Shown here: positions 35,321 through 46,805 of the stretch, one piece after another
Numbering within the stretch: the first letter of the stretch is position 1
Layout of the letters: every line of letters starts with the position of its first letter
Assembly: GCF_907165205.1 (NCBI RefSeq)
Contig: NC_058191.1
Span: 12,154,501 to 12,218,500, forward strand
DNA: 64,000 nucleotides
Reading direction: 5' to 3'
From: Coccinella septempunctata
Taxonomy: Eukaryota > Arthropoda > Insecta > Coleoptera > Coccinellidae
Notes under the pieces: generated by a model
The model's database searches: none
What the model was told of the DNA's origin: nothing
The model's input: only the letters and a program-made list of their open reading frames with translations
Made by a program: the position numbers and the translations under genes

Positions 35321-36596
35321 TGAGAATGTATTGATATATAGTTAGCCTAGACCAGTTCCACGCATAAAAAAATATTGCGTTATCATAGCAACCAACAATA
35401 CCTCATTAGAAGTGTCAGTGTGAAGGTTGAGGTCAAAAAAGTAAACCAGAGTTACGCAATGAATTAAAAGAAAGAAGATGTCCACCGAAATTGTGAAAAT
35501 CGAAAACTTGGAGTATCGAGCCATCACCAAGAACCTGAATTTAAAAGGGTTAAGAGGTAAGCAGATTTACGAAGATATGCTTAATACACTTGGTGATCAA
35601 TGTCCTTCGTATGGGACCGTGAAAAATTGGACTGCAAGCTTCAAAAGAAGTAAATTTTTCACTGAAGATGATGACCGATCGGGAAGGCCAGTTTTTATGT
35701 CAGTCCCCGAAAATATCGATGCAGTTGATGACATGATTTTATCAGACCGTCAAATTGGGCTGAAATGGATATCTGAAGCACTGAATATTTCATACGAACC
35801 CGTTCATCATATAGATCACGTCAATTTGGACATGAGAAAAATTGCTGCAAAATGGATCCCCAAATGTTTGAATGTTGACCTAAAGCGTGCAAGGGTAGAA
35901 GCATCGCGTTCGATCTGTGCTCGATTGGAAAACGATGCTACTTCTTAAACCGAATTGTTAATATGGATGAGACTTGGGTACATTTTTACGATCCAGAAAC
36001 AAAGCAACAATCGATGGAATGGCGACACTATGGTTCTCCAAGACCTGAGAAGTTTCGTGTCCAAAAATCTGCTGGAAAAGTTCTTGCTTCAGTGTTTTAG
36101 GATTTTTAGGATTTAGGAGTAATCATGATTGATTTTTTTGGTAGGGGTAGAAAAATAACCGAGATTCCTATTCGATAATACTGACCACTCTACGGAAACA
36201 AATTAAAGAGAAAAGACGCGGAAAGCTGTCCAAGCGTGTTTTGTTTTTGCAGGACAACGCCCCTGCACAAATCTCATGTTGCCATGGAAAAAATTCGTGA
36301 TTTAAGGTTTGAATTACTAGAACACCCCCCTTATTCAACAGATTTGGCTCCATCTGACTATAATCTCTTTGCTCAACTGAAAAAAATGTTTAAAAGGTCG
36401 TAAATTTTCTTCCAACGAGGAGGTAATAAAAGCTGTGGAGGTCTGGTGTGCTTTTTTTGAGAGGTCTAGAGACTTTGCAGCTTCGCTGTAATGAATGCCT
36501 CCAGTTAAGAGGAGAATATGTTGAGTAATAAATTATTTTGACATTGAAATTTTGTTTGGTTCTATAGTAGGCTAAGAATCTTTAAATATATCCTCG
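35321..36596 (+). mobile_element. Mariner copy 3, full length with both TIRs and TA duplication
   Basis: A 1276-bp element flanked by TA (35319-35320 and 36597-36598). The imperfect TIRs are TGAGAATGTATTGATATATA at the left and, inverted, CGAGGATATATTTAAAGATT at the right. Both continue into a shared TTAGCCTA block. It carries a decayed transposase. This is the longest of three copies of one subfamily in the window. Confidence 0.9.
35478..36510 (+). pseudogene. Mariner (DD34D) transposase pseudogene
   Basis: The start ATG at 35478 opens the N-terminal helix-turn-helix domain (CPSYGTVKNWTASFKR, then DDRSGRPVF). A one-base deletion near 35938 truncates the frame at TAA 35946. The next frame continues as FLNRIVNMDETWVHFYD, with the first catalytic Asp in MDETW. 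A stop and a duplicated 'ttaggattt' word at about 36098 follow. QDNAPA (second Asp) and DLAPSDYNLF (third Asp) are further on at about 36250-36365, with DD34D spacing inferred by comparing the copies. Several lesions make it non-functional. Confidence 0.9.
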
Positions 36597-36598
36597 TA

Positions 36599-37479
36599 TT
36601 CATCTGAAACAGGAATGTTTCGAAAGCACTAAATACACTTGAAGTGTATGGCATTGACCTCAAAATAAATGAGAAAGTAGAAATCTGAATCCATAGGGAT
36701 TTTATTATTTTATTTTATTACTGAATAAAAAAATTGGGTGAAAAACCACATCATGGTCAAATCATCCTAAGTAACAAAAGGTCTTTACATTTCTGGCACA
36801 AAAGGTGAATGAGAAATTCCTCAAGTTGGCAAAATTGCTTAATTTCAAATGAAATTTGACCTGTTTTAGCATTATTCTATAAAAGATATTAATTACACAC
36901 TCTGTATATATACCGGTACTGGTAATACAAATGTTCTATGGTTCTGAATTTTCGATGGTATTATTGAAAGCCATGAGCAAATGTCTCTAAATCCCTGATA
37001 CAAGCGGAGGTCAATGTGTTCAGGTGGGCTTCCACAGATGTCCCGGTCATCAATAAAACGTTAAAATCAAGCGTAATTCGGCATTGAAATTGGCGAGAGG
37101 CGGCGCGGAAACGTACCATAATTTTTCGTTCATTGTTCCCTGTACGGTTGCATTTTTTATTACATAGAGACTCCCTGCGTTATCGGAGTGCACCCTCAAC
37201 CCCTTTATTGGGGTCATAAACTCCACGAAAGTTCTGCTGGGTGCTGTATGTGATTCTGCCCCTTGTACTCTCGGGAGCCTGCTGATGCAACTCGTATATG
37301 AAAACTTATCTTGCGCGGAAAATAAATGACGTCAATCATGGAAGATCTATCTAACGGTATTCTGTATAGACATTTTATCCTCGACGAGAATGTCGACATT
37401 TCTGAAAATAACAAGTAAATTTCTTTTATTTACTAATATTCAAGTATGTAATACATATATCGAAAAGACTAGCCCGGTA
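36599..37479. other. Unique intronic DNA with a GC-richer stretch at about 37010-37300
   Basis: No exon or repeat was recognised. Confidence 0.4.
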
Positions 37480-39612
37480 TTCTTAGTGCAAGTTGCTCAA
37501 CAAAAAAAATTGAGATCAAAAGAAATACCTTTTTTCTGTAGCTATGTGAAGCTGGCAACCCCAAATGCGAATTTTGAAAAAAACTTTCAGGGTCGTTTAC
37601 CCATCGTAGGTCCATGTTTGTCCACCCTTTTTTTTGCCCAGACACCGTTCTAGAGATATTGGAAGTTTTTTCGGTTCATTTTCTGAGCAGCACCCCCAAG
37701 TCGAAAAACTTATTTTTGATGGTACAGATCGTTTGTTCAACGTAAATCCACTTTCGTCCACCAAATTTTTTCATTTATCCCCTCACAGAACCATAGACAA
37801 CAATCTTTGAAAATTTTGGTGAAGTTGGCAGCCCCAAATGAAAATTTTCAAACCAAAATTTCAGGGTCGTTTGTCCATCGTAAGTCCATGATTGTTCACC
37901 TTTTTTTCTCATTTGTCCGGGCACAATATTCAACATAGCTATACAACCAACTTGGATGTAGAGGTAATATTTGTCAACAAATCCCGCTATGGAGCAACGA
38001 TTCATTCAGTGAAAAATATTCTGCTTTTAGGAATAGTCAACGAAGAATTTTGATCAATAAATTTTCCATCCCGAATTGCGAATGGAGATTGGATGGAAAT
38101 GAAAATAAATTACTGATGTACAAAAATGAAATTGCGAAACGAACCTGAATATTTGAATTTAGAAGTGGAAATAATGTCTGTGAATATTAGGTTTGAAATT
38201 TTGTGTTAGTGGTGCAACCTAACATTTCCAAAAAATTTTTACGATTGACTTCTAAGGTTCTGTGGGTGAACAAATAAAAAAATTGGGTGGACAAAACTGG
38301 ACTAATGTTGGACAAACTATACATATTTACTATCGTTTTCGCAACTTGGCTCAGCTGCTCAGAAAATGCACCGAAAAATTTTATTTTTCCATATCTTTCA
38401 AACATGGACCTACGATGGACAAACGACCCCGAAATTTTATTTCAAAAATTTTCATTTTGGGGTGCCAACTTCACACTTTCCAAAATTTTCATAGATGGAT
38501 TTCTATGGTTCTGTGGATGGACAAATGAAGAACTTGGGTAAACAAAAGTGGACTTACGTTGGACAAACCATCTATACCTTTAAAAATACGTTTCTGCAAT
38601 TTGGGGGTGCTGCTCAGAAAATGCACCGAAATAACTTCTTTCATATCTCTCCACCGGTGCCTGGACAAATGAAAATAAAAGGTGGACAAACATGGACCTA
38701 CGATGGACAAACGATCCTGAAATTTTATTTCAATAATTTTCATTTGGGATGCCAACTTCACAATTTCAAAAATTGATTTCTATGGTTCTGTGGGTGGACA
38801 AATGGGAAAATTTTGTGGACAGAAGAGGACTTACGTTGGACAAACGGTCTGTACCATCAAAAATAAGTTTTTGCGATTTGGGGGTGGTGCTCAGAAAATA
38901 AACCGAAAAAAGTTCTTTTCCGATATCTCTAAAACGATGCCTGGACAAATGAAAAAAGGGGTAGAAAAACATGGACCTACGATGGACAAACGACACTGAA
39001 ATTTTTGTTTCAAAAGTCTCATTTGGGGGTGCTAGCTAAGCTAGCTTCACATAGCTTTTTTCCGAATCGTCTCAGTTTAAAAGATATAGGCTATTGAAAA
39101 AATGTTATTTTAAGTTCCATCTCAAAAATCTTTTTATCGAATGAAATGAATTTCGGAATATAGTTGTTCATTTATTTGATGAAGCTTTTTCGAAAACAAG
39201 ATATCACCCATGTCTTTCAGTTTTTTCATTAGGACCATTACCTACTTTAAAAATACCAAAAATTCAAAGAGTCCAACTCTGCAACTAAGTTGGACGCTAT
39301 CTAATGAATATTTGAACGTTTTGTAAAAGAAAATTATTCTTCAAATTTTATCGTATACTTCGCCGTTTTTGAGTAATTTGATATTAAAAATTGAAAAGTA
39401 CCTATCTGTGTAATTTGAGAAATAGGTTACTTTGGCTGAATACAACTCTGTTTAAAAGATCCACTGATGTATAGTGTCACAGATTCAGATAGTTATTATG
39501 AAGGTAGTTTTATTTTTTCAGGGGTGGCACAGTGCATTATAAAAATTAGAAAAGTGTTTCTTTTGACCTCAAGAATCTACTGTTAAAATATTTGTACACC
39601 TACCTTGTATAT
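37480..39612. mobile_element. Family C composite element with head-to-head tandem arrays
   Basis: Outer ends: TTGAGATCAAAAGAAATACC near 37510 and, inverted at the right, TTGAGGTCAAAAGAAACAC near 39560-39580, then TTTGTAC. Inside are two minus-oriented units (about 37545-37930) and three plus-oriented units (about 38187-39045) of a ~280-bp repeat around a ~250-bp centre. The units are recognised by ACATGGACCTACGATGGACA. The right module (39055-39612) is homologous in inverted orientation to 47632-48222. Everything is non-coding; the overlapping open frames in the array come from the repeated tggacaaa words. Confidence 0.75.
37545..39045. repeat. Inverted array of ~280-bp tandem units
   Basis: Marker CATGGACC(T/C)A occurs on the + strand at 38403, 38691 and 38970 (spacing 288 and 279). 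Its inverse lies near 37609 and 37883 (spacing 274). Each unit also has GGTTCTGTGGGTGGACAAAT, and 'tttgggggtgc' joined to 'tcagaaaat'. Arms end in AGCTATGTGAAGCT at left (about 37540) and GCTTCACATAGCT at right (about 39045). The two sides could fold into a long hairpin. Confidence 0.85.
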
Positions 39613-40139
39613 TATAATTCATTGTTTCGATCAGTTCTGATTTTTCAATGAAAAAACTCCGTAAGAATCGTCGCTCAGCATCGCTCATGCGTTCGAATAA
39701 CTCCGACGCTGTAAACTCCGCTCTTAATTACGGGTATTACTGGTCGTCATTGTCGGAACAAGATATAAATCAACCCTCTACATTGCCGTAAAACGAATCG
39801 AATCCACGCGATCGATCCGTCGAACCTCGCGTCGTTATTTATTAGCAGTTAATTTTAAGGAGTGCTCGATTTTACGAGCGCTAGTTTTCGACAATCCCGC
39901 ACTCTGCAATCATATTTTATACCCCGCTACTTTACACACCCATGGCGCGCGAGCTAGGTTCTGTTTTTTTCGTTTGTTTGCTGCTGTGGCGGCAGATCGG
40001 TTCCTACATGGAAACAGATTGTTCGAAAGGTTGTAGGTGTATTTATGTAACTTACCACAGGCTTTCTCGGTATGTTAACTTTATGGAGTTAGACCATATA
40101 ACTTTGGAATTCTTGGTTTGGATGAACTAATTTTCTATA
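39613..40139. other. Unique DNA with a GC-richer island at about 39650-40030
   Basis: No exon was recognised. Confidence 0.4.
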
Positions 40140-41470
40140 TCAACCGAAATTGTTCTTAAAACCTTTGGATACTTTGAAATTTTTCACTTTTTCAATTAGT
40201 TGCAATGTGGGATTGTTATCCAACTCCACAAAGTCATTCTCACTTTTGTCTTTCTTCACTATTGTTAAATCATTGATTCTGATTTTCTTCTTGATGTTAT
40301 CAAGGTCTTTCTTCATCTCTACAATTTCATTACTTTGTTTCAATATTCCCTTTGTTTCATTAATGCAGATCTCATTTTTACTGTAAATGTGTAAATTTGA
40401 CTTTTCCAGAACAGCGTCTACATTTACCAAAAAGTAAAACATTGGATTGGTTATGTATGGAGTGTTTAAGTCCCATTTATGTTGAATGGTGGATTTAAAA
40501 TAAAGTTCTTCGCTTCAACATATGACTTTAGCCTTGCGGCTTTCATATCCCTCTCCAGAGAAACACTTATCCCAGATATCTCAGATATCAAAAGGATTAG
40601 GATCTGTTGGAACCCTTTCCAGGTTTTCGGGCTCATGTTGGTGGTCGGGCCCGGGCCGCTCCTTGGTCTCCTGGTGTCGATCTGGTTCTTCCTCCTCCTC
40701 TTGTCCTTGGTGTTCGTTGGGTTCCTGATCTGTCCGCATCTCTTGTCGGATGGTCTCATGTTCTGCTTCAATGAAGTAGAACTATCGGCATGACAACCTG
40801 CTTGATGAAGTTTTGATGAAGCAGCCTTTTTCATGAAATATTCTAGAAGTCAATTCAATTTCCTGTGACATACGGTTAGACAAATCAATATTTCCTCGAC
40901 CCTCAAGATGTCCTTGTAGCTCTGTTCGTTCTATTGAGCTTTCAGAGTGATGTTTTCGATGTTTCGTCAGCATTGTTCTCATTTTTCTCTGCAGAGCTGC
41001 TAAATGGGTGGTGGTCCAAGTGATGATACCGAATGAGTAGTTCAGTGCTGAGCAAGCGTAGGTTTTGATCGCATTGATCAGATTATTGCTGTTTAGACCA
41101 GTCTTCATTATCCTTCTTAATCTTTTAGTGAACTCCTCAACTTATTCTTTAATCATCTGGATCTAATTGATTCTTCTAACCTGTTTAATCCCTATATACT
41201 TGTACGTGTCTTCCACTCTCAGTGCTTCGATTTCTGCACCTTCCTTGAGTTTGAAGGTACCGTTTTCTATTTCGCTTCTCGTTATATCGAAAAGGCGACA
41301 TTTTTCCAGTCCAAACTTCATTTTTATTCCTTCAGGGAATTCTTGTCAGCATCTGTTCCATTTGGTTTTTTGTAGATGCAAAAAGTTTCAAATCATTCAT
41401 GTAAAGGAGATGATTCAGTTTCAGCATAGATATTCTTCCGCACTTGATGGCAAACTGTAGTCCGTTCAAT
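40140..41470 (-). pseudogene. LINE relic with a YMDDLKL-type reverse transcriptase
   Basis: On the minus strand, the region 41460-41380 reads AIKCGRISMLKLNHLLYMND, then LKLFAS. The family motif is YMDDLKLYA, so the second catalytic Asp is replaced by Asn here. Downstream at 41108-40920 come YACSALNYSFGIITWTTTHL and TKHRKHH...SSIERTEL...GGRGxIDLSN-like blocks. Then, across a frameshift near 40830, EKAASSKLHQAGCHADSS. 40442-40140 is an open, Lys/Asp-rich frame that may be 3' sequence of the same element. Multiple lesions make it dead. Confidence 0.75.
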
Positions 41471-41819
41471 TCAATCTATGAAGCAAAGGATTCAGCGCCA
41501 TGCAGAATATAATATATCATTATTTTCGTTGTTCGTTGGTCCTCACAAAATGAAAGACCAGCGACCAAATTTACCGTGTAGAACGATACAATGTTTCACT
41601 AATTTGTATCTCCTGATTTGGTGTCATCAGTAATTCCATTATGGAAGCAGATTTCAAGACGCATTCACGTCAAGAGGACATTTATGGATTGACACAAGAT
41701 GGCTACAGGTGCGTTAATCCCATCTCGACGTTCGCTTGTTCCATGAATAAATGACGGCGGACACGTGATTGAGTGAATTGGAAATCGGGCGCGATGAAAT
41801 TTTTATAGGAGGTACTCCA
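41471..41819. other. Unique DNA, unassigned
   Basis: No gene or repeat was recognised between two LINE fragments. Confidence 0.4.
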
Positions 41820-42621
41820 TTAATTCATTGCTGTATCCCTTTACCAAGAATAAACCTACAAAAAGATTGAAAAATAAAATAAAAAAATGAAAAAAAAAAC
41901 GATGCTATCAAACCCTAATTCCTAGGGCTACTTGCGACTATGTGCCCTCCTGTGACTGAAGAGACCCAGCCGCGATCTACAGATCTTTCCACTCTTCGGG
42001 CATGGATAGTCACCAACCAGATGTGGCCGCCGCTGTATCTTTCTCGAGTTTTCATAACTGTGGACCAAAGACCTCCATTGTGATCGATCTAATGCTAGTT
42101 GTTCCCAGTTATGATTGACATCAACTGATTTTAGGGATTGATGCAGTATATCCTTAAACCGCTTATACTGGCCTCCTGGTTTCCGGGCTCCCTCTGTGAA
42201 TTCGCCATATAGTGCTATTTTGGGGAGTCTTGTGTCTTGCATCCTCAAAATGTGGCCGCTCCATCTGAGTCGGGCCCTCGTTATTTGAGTCTCAATTGTT
42301 GTACAACTCGCGCGCTGCAAGACTTCTGCATTTGAAACTTTGTGTCTTAGATGACGTTGTTGCGTTTGTTCAAGCTGTTTAATATGTCGCCTGTAGGGCG
42401 TCCAGCTTTCGCTTCCGTAAAGAAGCGTTGGGAAGACCACTGCTTTGTAAACAGCTGTCTTGGTCTTCAGATTGAAGTCGTGATTTTGAAACACTCTGTA
42501 TGCCCGTGATGCTGAACTGTATGTTGTGTATTTCCGTGTCCAGGTTAGCCCTAATATTTATGAAGCTTCCCAAGTATTTGAGTAGGTACTCCACCCTGTA
42601 TTCGGCATAAGATACAGCCAT
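41820..42621 (-). mobile_element. LINE family F 3' end, copy 1
   Basis: The minus strand encodes the C-terminal part of a non-LTR ORF2. A frameshift near 42480 joins KYLGSFINIRANLDTEIHN to FQNHDFNLKTKTAVYKAVVF. LLYGSESWTPYRRHIKQLEQ, RLRWSGHILRMQDTRLPKIA and a C-terminal zinc-finger-like CPKSGKICRSRLGLFSHRRA follow; the second Cys of the usual CPxC is Ser here. The 3' end is ...GGGATACAGCAATGAATTAA (minus), a short ATGA/GAAT tail of RTE-like type. The 5' truncation is at about 42621. Confidence 0.85.
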
Positions 42622-43572
42622 CGCCCGCCGAGAGAACTCATCGGAACCGAAATAACGAGTATCGAAAACAAGGGCTTACCTGGGCATGTTCCTCGCGCTG
42701 AAAGAAAATCGGGGCTGCGTTCCGCGACTGAAGAGGATTCCCAGTGCGCTAAAACCCATTTTAATGATGTGTTTATTGTGAACGGGGGCGGCGGGGAAGG
42801 AGGGCGGTGGCGGATTTCCCAGCGCCGCATCGCCGAGTTTTAAGAGATTATGACGCAAAGTGATAATTTGGATGAAAGGAGTGCGGTTTTGCGATGCCTG
42901 AATAATTTATATCGTTGTACGGCTGGTGCACAAAAGACACGGCGCTTCTGGAAGCTGCCCACCGGCTGAGGCACTTCACTTTTTCAATACCGCAGCGGTG
43001 CCTGAAAAGATCCGAGCTCGCAACATGAATCGCTAGACGTTTTCGAATTTTCAACGGTAATGAGTCATTCAGTTTCGTATACGGGAAGAGTGGTGCGTTC
43101 CGTTTTTCGCAATAACCGCCTCATAATGGGAAATGAGCATAGAGAGTGCCTCCTCTTCGTTTCGAGACAAGAGACGGGAATTAATAGCGGGACGAATTGG
43201 AGAAGGTAGAAGGAAGTCTATGGCAACACTTTTTCACGGTCTATTTAACGGAAAAGGGGAAAATTACTGTTTGTGCTCAGCGAACAATGTTGCACAGAAT
43301 ATTTTAATGAATGGTTAGTTCCAAACGTTTACTGAAAATTGAAGGGGAAAAGTCTATTCAAAACTAACTCAACAGAGTTCTCTCAACGTGCCCAAGAATG
43401 GTCTAAGGTACGTAGGGACTCAAACCTGAAAATATATTCTGTGTATCGTTGTATAGCCTTCTAGAGTCAGCGAACTTATTAAGTTCCAACCTCATCACAA
43501 CAGGGCAGTCGCAAAGGACATGCTCACAAGTATCCTATTTCTTTGGTTAAAGTTTGCATAGTAGTTGGGGAG
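42622..43572. other. Unique DNA with a GC-rich island at about 42640-43260
   Basis: A CG-rich unique island with no exon. The last 150 bp before the LINE copy contain TAGTTGGGGAG at 43562, which resembles the terminus of the small element at 44010-44405. Confidence 0.4.
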
Positions 43573-44009
43573 ACAAATAATGCACATCAGATGGTTCCAC
43601 GAAGTTTCAAATGTAGAAGTCTTGCAACGCGCGAGTTGTATCACAATTGAGACTCAAGTAACGAGAGCCCGACTCACACGGATCGGCCACATTCTGAGGA
43701 TGCAAGACCAGTATAAGCAGTTTAAGGATATACTGCATCATTCTCTAAACTAAGTTAATGTCAATCATAACTGGGAACAATTTGCCTTAGACACGTCACA
43801 GTGGAGGTCTTTGATCCACAGTTTTAATGGACACTCGAGAAGAATACAGCGGCGGCCAGATCTGGTTGGTGACTATCCATGCCCAGAGTGTGGAAGGATC
43901 TGTAGGTCACAGTTAGGTCTCTTCAGTCACAGGAGGGCACATAGTCCAGGTAGCTCTAAGAAATTATAAGTTTGATCGCACCATATTCAGCAATGAATGA
44001 ATGAATGAA
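43573..44009 (+). mobile_element. LINE family F 3' end, copy 2 (internally deleted)
   Basis: + strand homologue of copies 1 and 3. It reads RQIMHIRWFHEVSNVEVLQRA, RIGHILRMQD, then jumps directly to QYKQFKDILHHSLN. About 65 bp coding for the 'TRLPKIALYGEFTEGARKPGG' block of the other copies are missing. The C-terminal zinc finger-like CPECGRICRSQLGLFSHRRA is intact. The tail is CAATGAATGAATGAATGAA (43991-44009). Confidence 0.85.
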
Positions 44010-44405
44010 GTTGGGGAGCCCAAGAGGGAAATTCGGTCAGTCCTTTGAAAAGTAGCTTCCTTTGGGTCCAATTAACATATTCTCCAAAACTCTGACACGC
44101 ACGAAATTTTTTTTTACCATTTTCAACTTTTCTGTACGGCCAGCCCCACCACGCAAACTGTCAGATTAACATGAATTCAGAATTTATTATAAGAGACTCG
44201 TAGGGTATATACAGTATCCTAATCTGACACGCTCGAGTATGTACACCTGAAGATTTTTTTTACATCTTCGAAAACCTGCAGACGCTTCACCCTGAGAGTG
44301 CATAAATCATAGAACTTTTTTTTCTTTCTACCATCCAATCTTCAAAATCCACTAGGTCGCCACGACGCTAGAGTAAATCCCGATTTAGCATCGTGGGCTC
44401 CCCAA
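44010..44405. mobile_element. Short TIR element abutting the LINE F2 tail
   Basis: GTTGGGGAGCCCA at the left and TGGGCTCCCCAAC at the right form a 13-bp near-perfect inverted repeat 396 bp apart. The interior is non-coding, with repeated 'ctgacacgc' words. It starts right at the end of the GAAT tail of LINE copy F2, so it probably inserted there. Confidence 0.6.
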
Positions 44406-44635
44406 CTATAGGAGAACATCGACGATACCCAAGTTACGCAGTTGTGATTTGTGATTGAGCCCTATGAGGACACCTCTAAGTCAATTTGTTCCTCCAATTT
44501 GTTGATGCCGACATCAAACTCATTGTGACAACGAATTTTGTGGTTAAATGAAACCAATTCTCGTTCCAGAAATTTTTCACTTTGTTTTTTGAGACTTTTC
44601 TTATCGTGAGATATATTATGAAGACCACGGCTGTT

Positions 44636-45294
44636 TAAAAAGCAGTGGTCTTCCCAACGCTTCTTTACGGAAGCGAAAGCTGGACGCCCTACAGGCGACA
44701 TATTAAACAGCTGGAACAAACGCAACAACGACATCTTAGACAGATAATGCACATCAGATGGTTTCGAATGCAGAAGTCTTGCAACGCGCGAGTTGTACAA
44801 CAATTGAGACTCAAGTAACGAGGGCCCGACTCAGATGGAGCGGCCACATTTTGAGGATGCAAGACACAAGACTCCCCAAAATAGCTCTATATGGCGAATT
44901 CACTGAGGGAGCCCGGAAACCAGGAGGCCAGTATAAGCGGTTTGAGGATACACTACATCACTTCCTAAAATCAGTTAATGCCAATCATAACTGGGAACAA
45001 CTAGCGTTAGACAGGTCACAGTGGAGGTCTTTGGTACACAGTTTTAATGGAGAATCGAGAAGGATACAGCGACGGCCAGATCTGGTTGGTGACTATCCAT
45101 GCCCGGAGTGTGGTAGGATCTGTAGGTCAGGGTTGGGTCTCTACAGTCACAGGAGAGCACAGAGTCGCAATTAGCCCTGAAAAATTATAAGTCTGCTCGA
45201 ACTTTTTTCTTTTCTTTTTCTTTTTGTTTTTTCCCTTTTTTGGTCTTTTTGTAGATTAATTCCCGGCAACGGGATACAGCAATGAATGAATGAA
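44636..45294 (+). mobile_element. LINE family F 3' end, copy 3
   Basis: + strand. Starts within the VVFPTLLYGSESWTPYRRHI block. Continues through RLRWSGHILRMQDTRLPKIA and GGQYKRFEDTLHHFLKS, and ends with CPECGRICRSGLGLYSHRRA then QSRN and a stop at 45174. The final zinc-ligand His is Gln here. The 3' UTR is pyrimidine-rich and ends AATGAATGAATGAA (45281-45294). Confidence 0.88.
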
Positions 45295-46521
45295 ATTGGG
45301 CTATATCACGAAAAAAAAAACACGTTCAAGTTACGAGTTAATGAAAAAAATACGGAAATTCTAGATTTCCATTAAAAAATCGTAGGGGTCAATATTCTTA
45401 TCTGAAACAAAACCATCACATGAAGTGTTTCCCCTGGCTTTCAGATAATATAGAGAACAAACACTATTTTGCTGTATACCTAGATGTTTTGTGTTTAAAC
45501 GGTTCCTTTCGAACAGTTGTACTTTCTGAAAAAAATATCCTGTATATCAGAGTTATTGTTTTATCTATTCAGGATTCAATTTTAAATATATTTCAACCTA
45601 CGTCTCCGCTCAACAAAAAAAAGTGTAGGTATTAATGCATAGATACAGCCAAATTAACAATTTTTTTTGCGAGACATTAATTTTTTGTCCTTGGTATTAG
45701 AAATAATGGGCCAAAAAAGCGGTAAAGCTTCCCCTTCGAATATGTCCCGAAAACTCCGATTCTCCCTCCGCGAACGAAAATCTCCGCAGGATCAAGCCAC
45801 AATTTTCGCTCCTACAGCCCACTTTTCGTTCCCCGAACGCCAAATCGCATTTTAATGAATCCAGATTCATCCCTTGTAGTCCCTCGGGCCGCCATTGAGA
45901 AGGAGGATTATCGAGGGAAAGCAATTCGACAGGAATCTCATATCGCATTGGCCCGATTTTCATATATGCGAAACCTATTCACGGGCCAAATTGCTTTCTT
46001 TCGAGGTGACATCCAATGACGGATTAGGCAGGATTGCCGTGCGTTTCATTATATTGCCTTTCCTGCAGATTCTGGTCGGATTCTGGAAGGTTGCCCTAAT
46101 GTTGGGGATGATGCACTCTGGTAATTCACCCCGCATGAATAGGATCTCATCGGTCCTGCTGAACCGTTCGGTAATCCTGCGGATTTCAGTCAGCGTTTTC
46201 GGGAAGGGTTGCGCGGTTCCTCTTGACGAAATGAGTTGCTTTGGGACAGATCAGAGGAAGATTAGCAGGCCGAATTCTTCAGATTCCCGCTGAAACAAAC
46301 AGAGTGGCTAAAAGGGAAGTTCATTCCACATGTATCAGTAACAAATTTCGGTTAATTCTCTTGTGAAGAAAGGCTGCACACAATAACTTAATTGGTGCCT
46401 CACAGGTTCAATTTCCAGTTTGATCACTTCCCGAAGAGCTAGCGGACTGTGGTACTCAATTAATCAGACAGAAGTGCATCCTATAATTTGCCACAAGGTA
46501 CAAGGTAATTGCTTCTGAATG
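45295..46521. other. Unique DNA with a GC-rich island at about 45700-46290
   Basis: The island supports open frames on both strands (for example 45895-46293 + and 45963-45697 -), with no splice signals or domains. Coding status is doubtful. Confidence 0.4.
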
Positions 46522-46805
46522 GTCTACACCACACTGTATACATCTTCTTCTAGTGCCTATTCGTTTCGAATATTGGCGACCATCCTGGCTATGATGACCT
46601 TGTTGACTGCTGCTTTAAACAATTCTGTGGTTGTTTTTCCATACCATGTCCTTAGGTTAGGTTAGGTTAGGTCTACACCACACTGTATACATCTTCTTCT
46701 AGTGCCTATTCGTTTGGAATATTGGCGACCATCCTGGCTATGATGACCTTGTTGACTGCTGCTTTAAACAGTTCTGTGGTTGTTTTTCCATACCATGTCC
46801 TTAGG
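46522..46805. repeat. 135-bp direct duplication with (TTAGG)4 at the junction
   Basis: Copy 46522-46656 and copy 46671-46805 differ at only two positions by eye. Both end ...CATGTCCTTAGG. Between them the + strand reads four perfect TTAGG units (46652-46671), the arthropod telomere motif. The LINE has a single natural TTAGG at this point, as the second copy shows. Confidence 0.9.

Noticed and set aside
38262..38776. Several overlapping 70-93 codon frames on both strands
   Set aside because: They arise from the repeated tggacaaa words of the inverted tandem array, not from coding selection.
37545..39045. Tandem repeats considered as a CRISPR array
   Set aside because: Units are about 280 bp, inverted around a centre, and the context is eukaryotic. 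There are no short repeats with unique spacers.
44462..44635. Minus-strand Lys/Glu-rich frame (HNISHDKKSLKKQSEKFLER...)
   Set aside because: Looks protein-like and could be a relic of an element or host exon, but it continues antisense into LINE copy F3 and has no identifiable family.
45697..46293. Open frames on both strands in a GC-rich island
   Set aside because: No homology recognised and no splice signals. Treated as non-coding.
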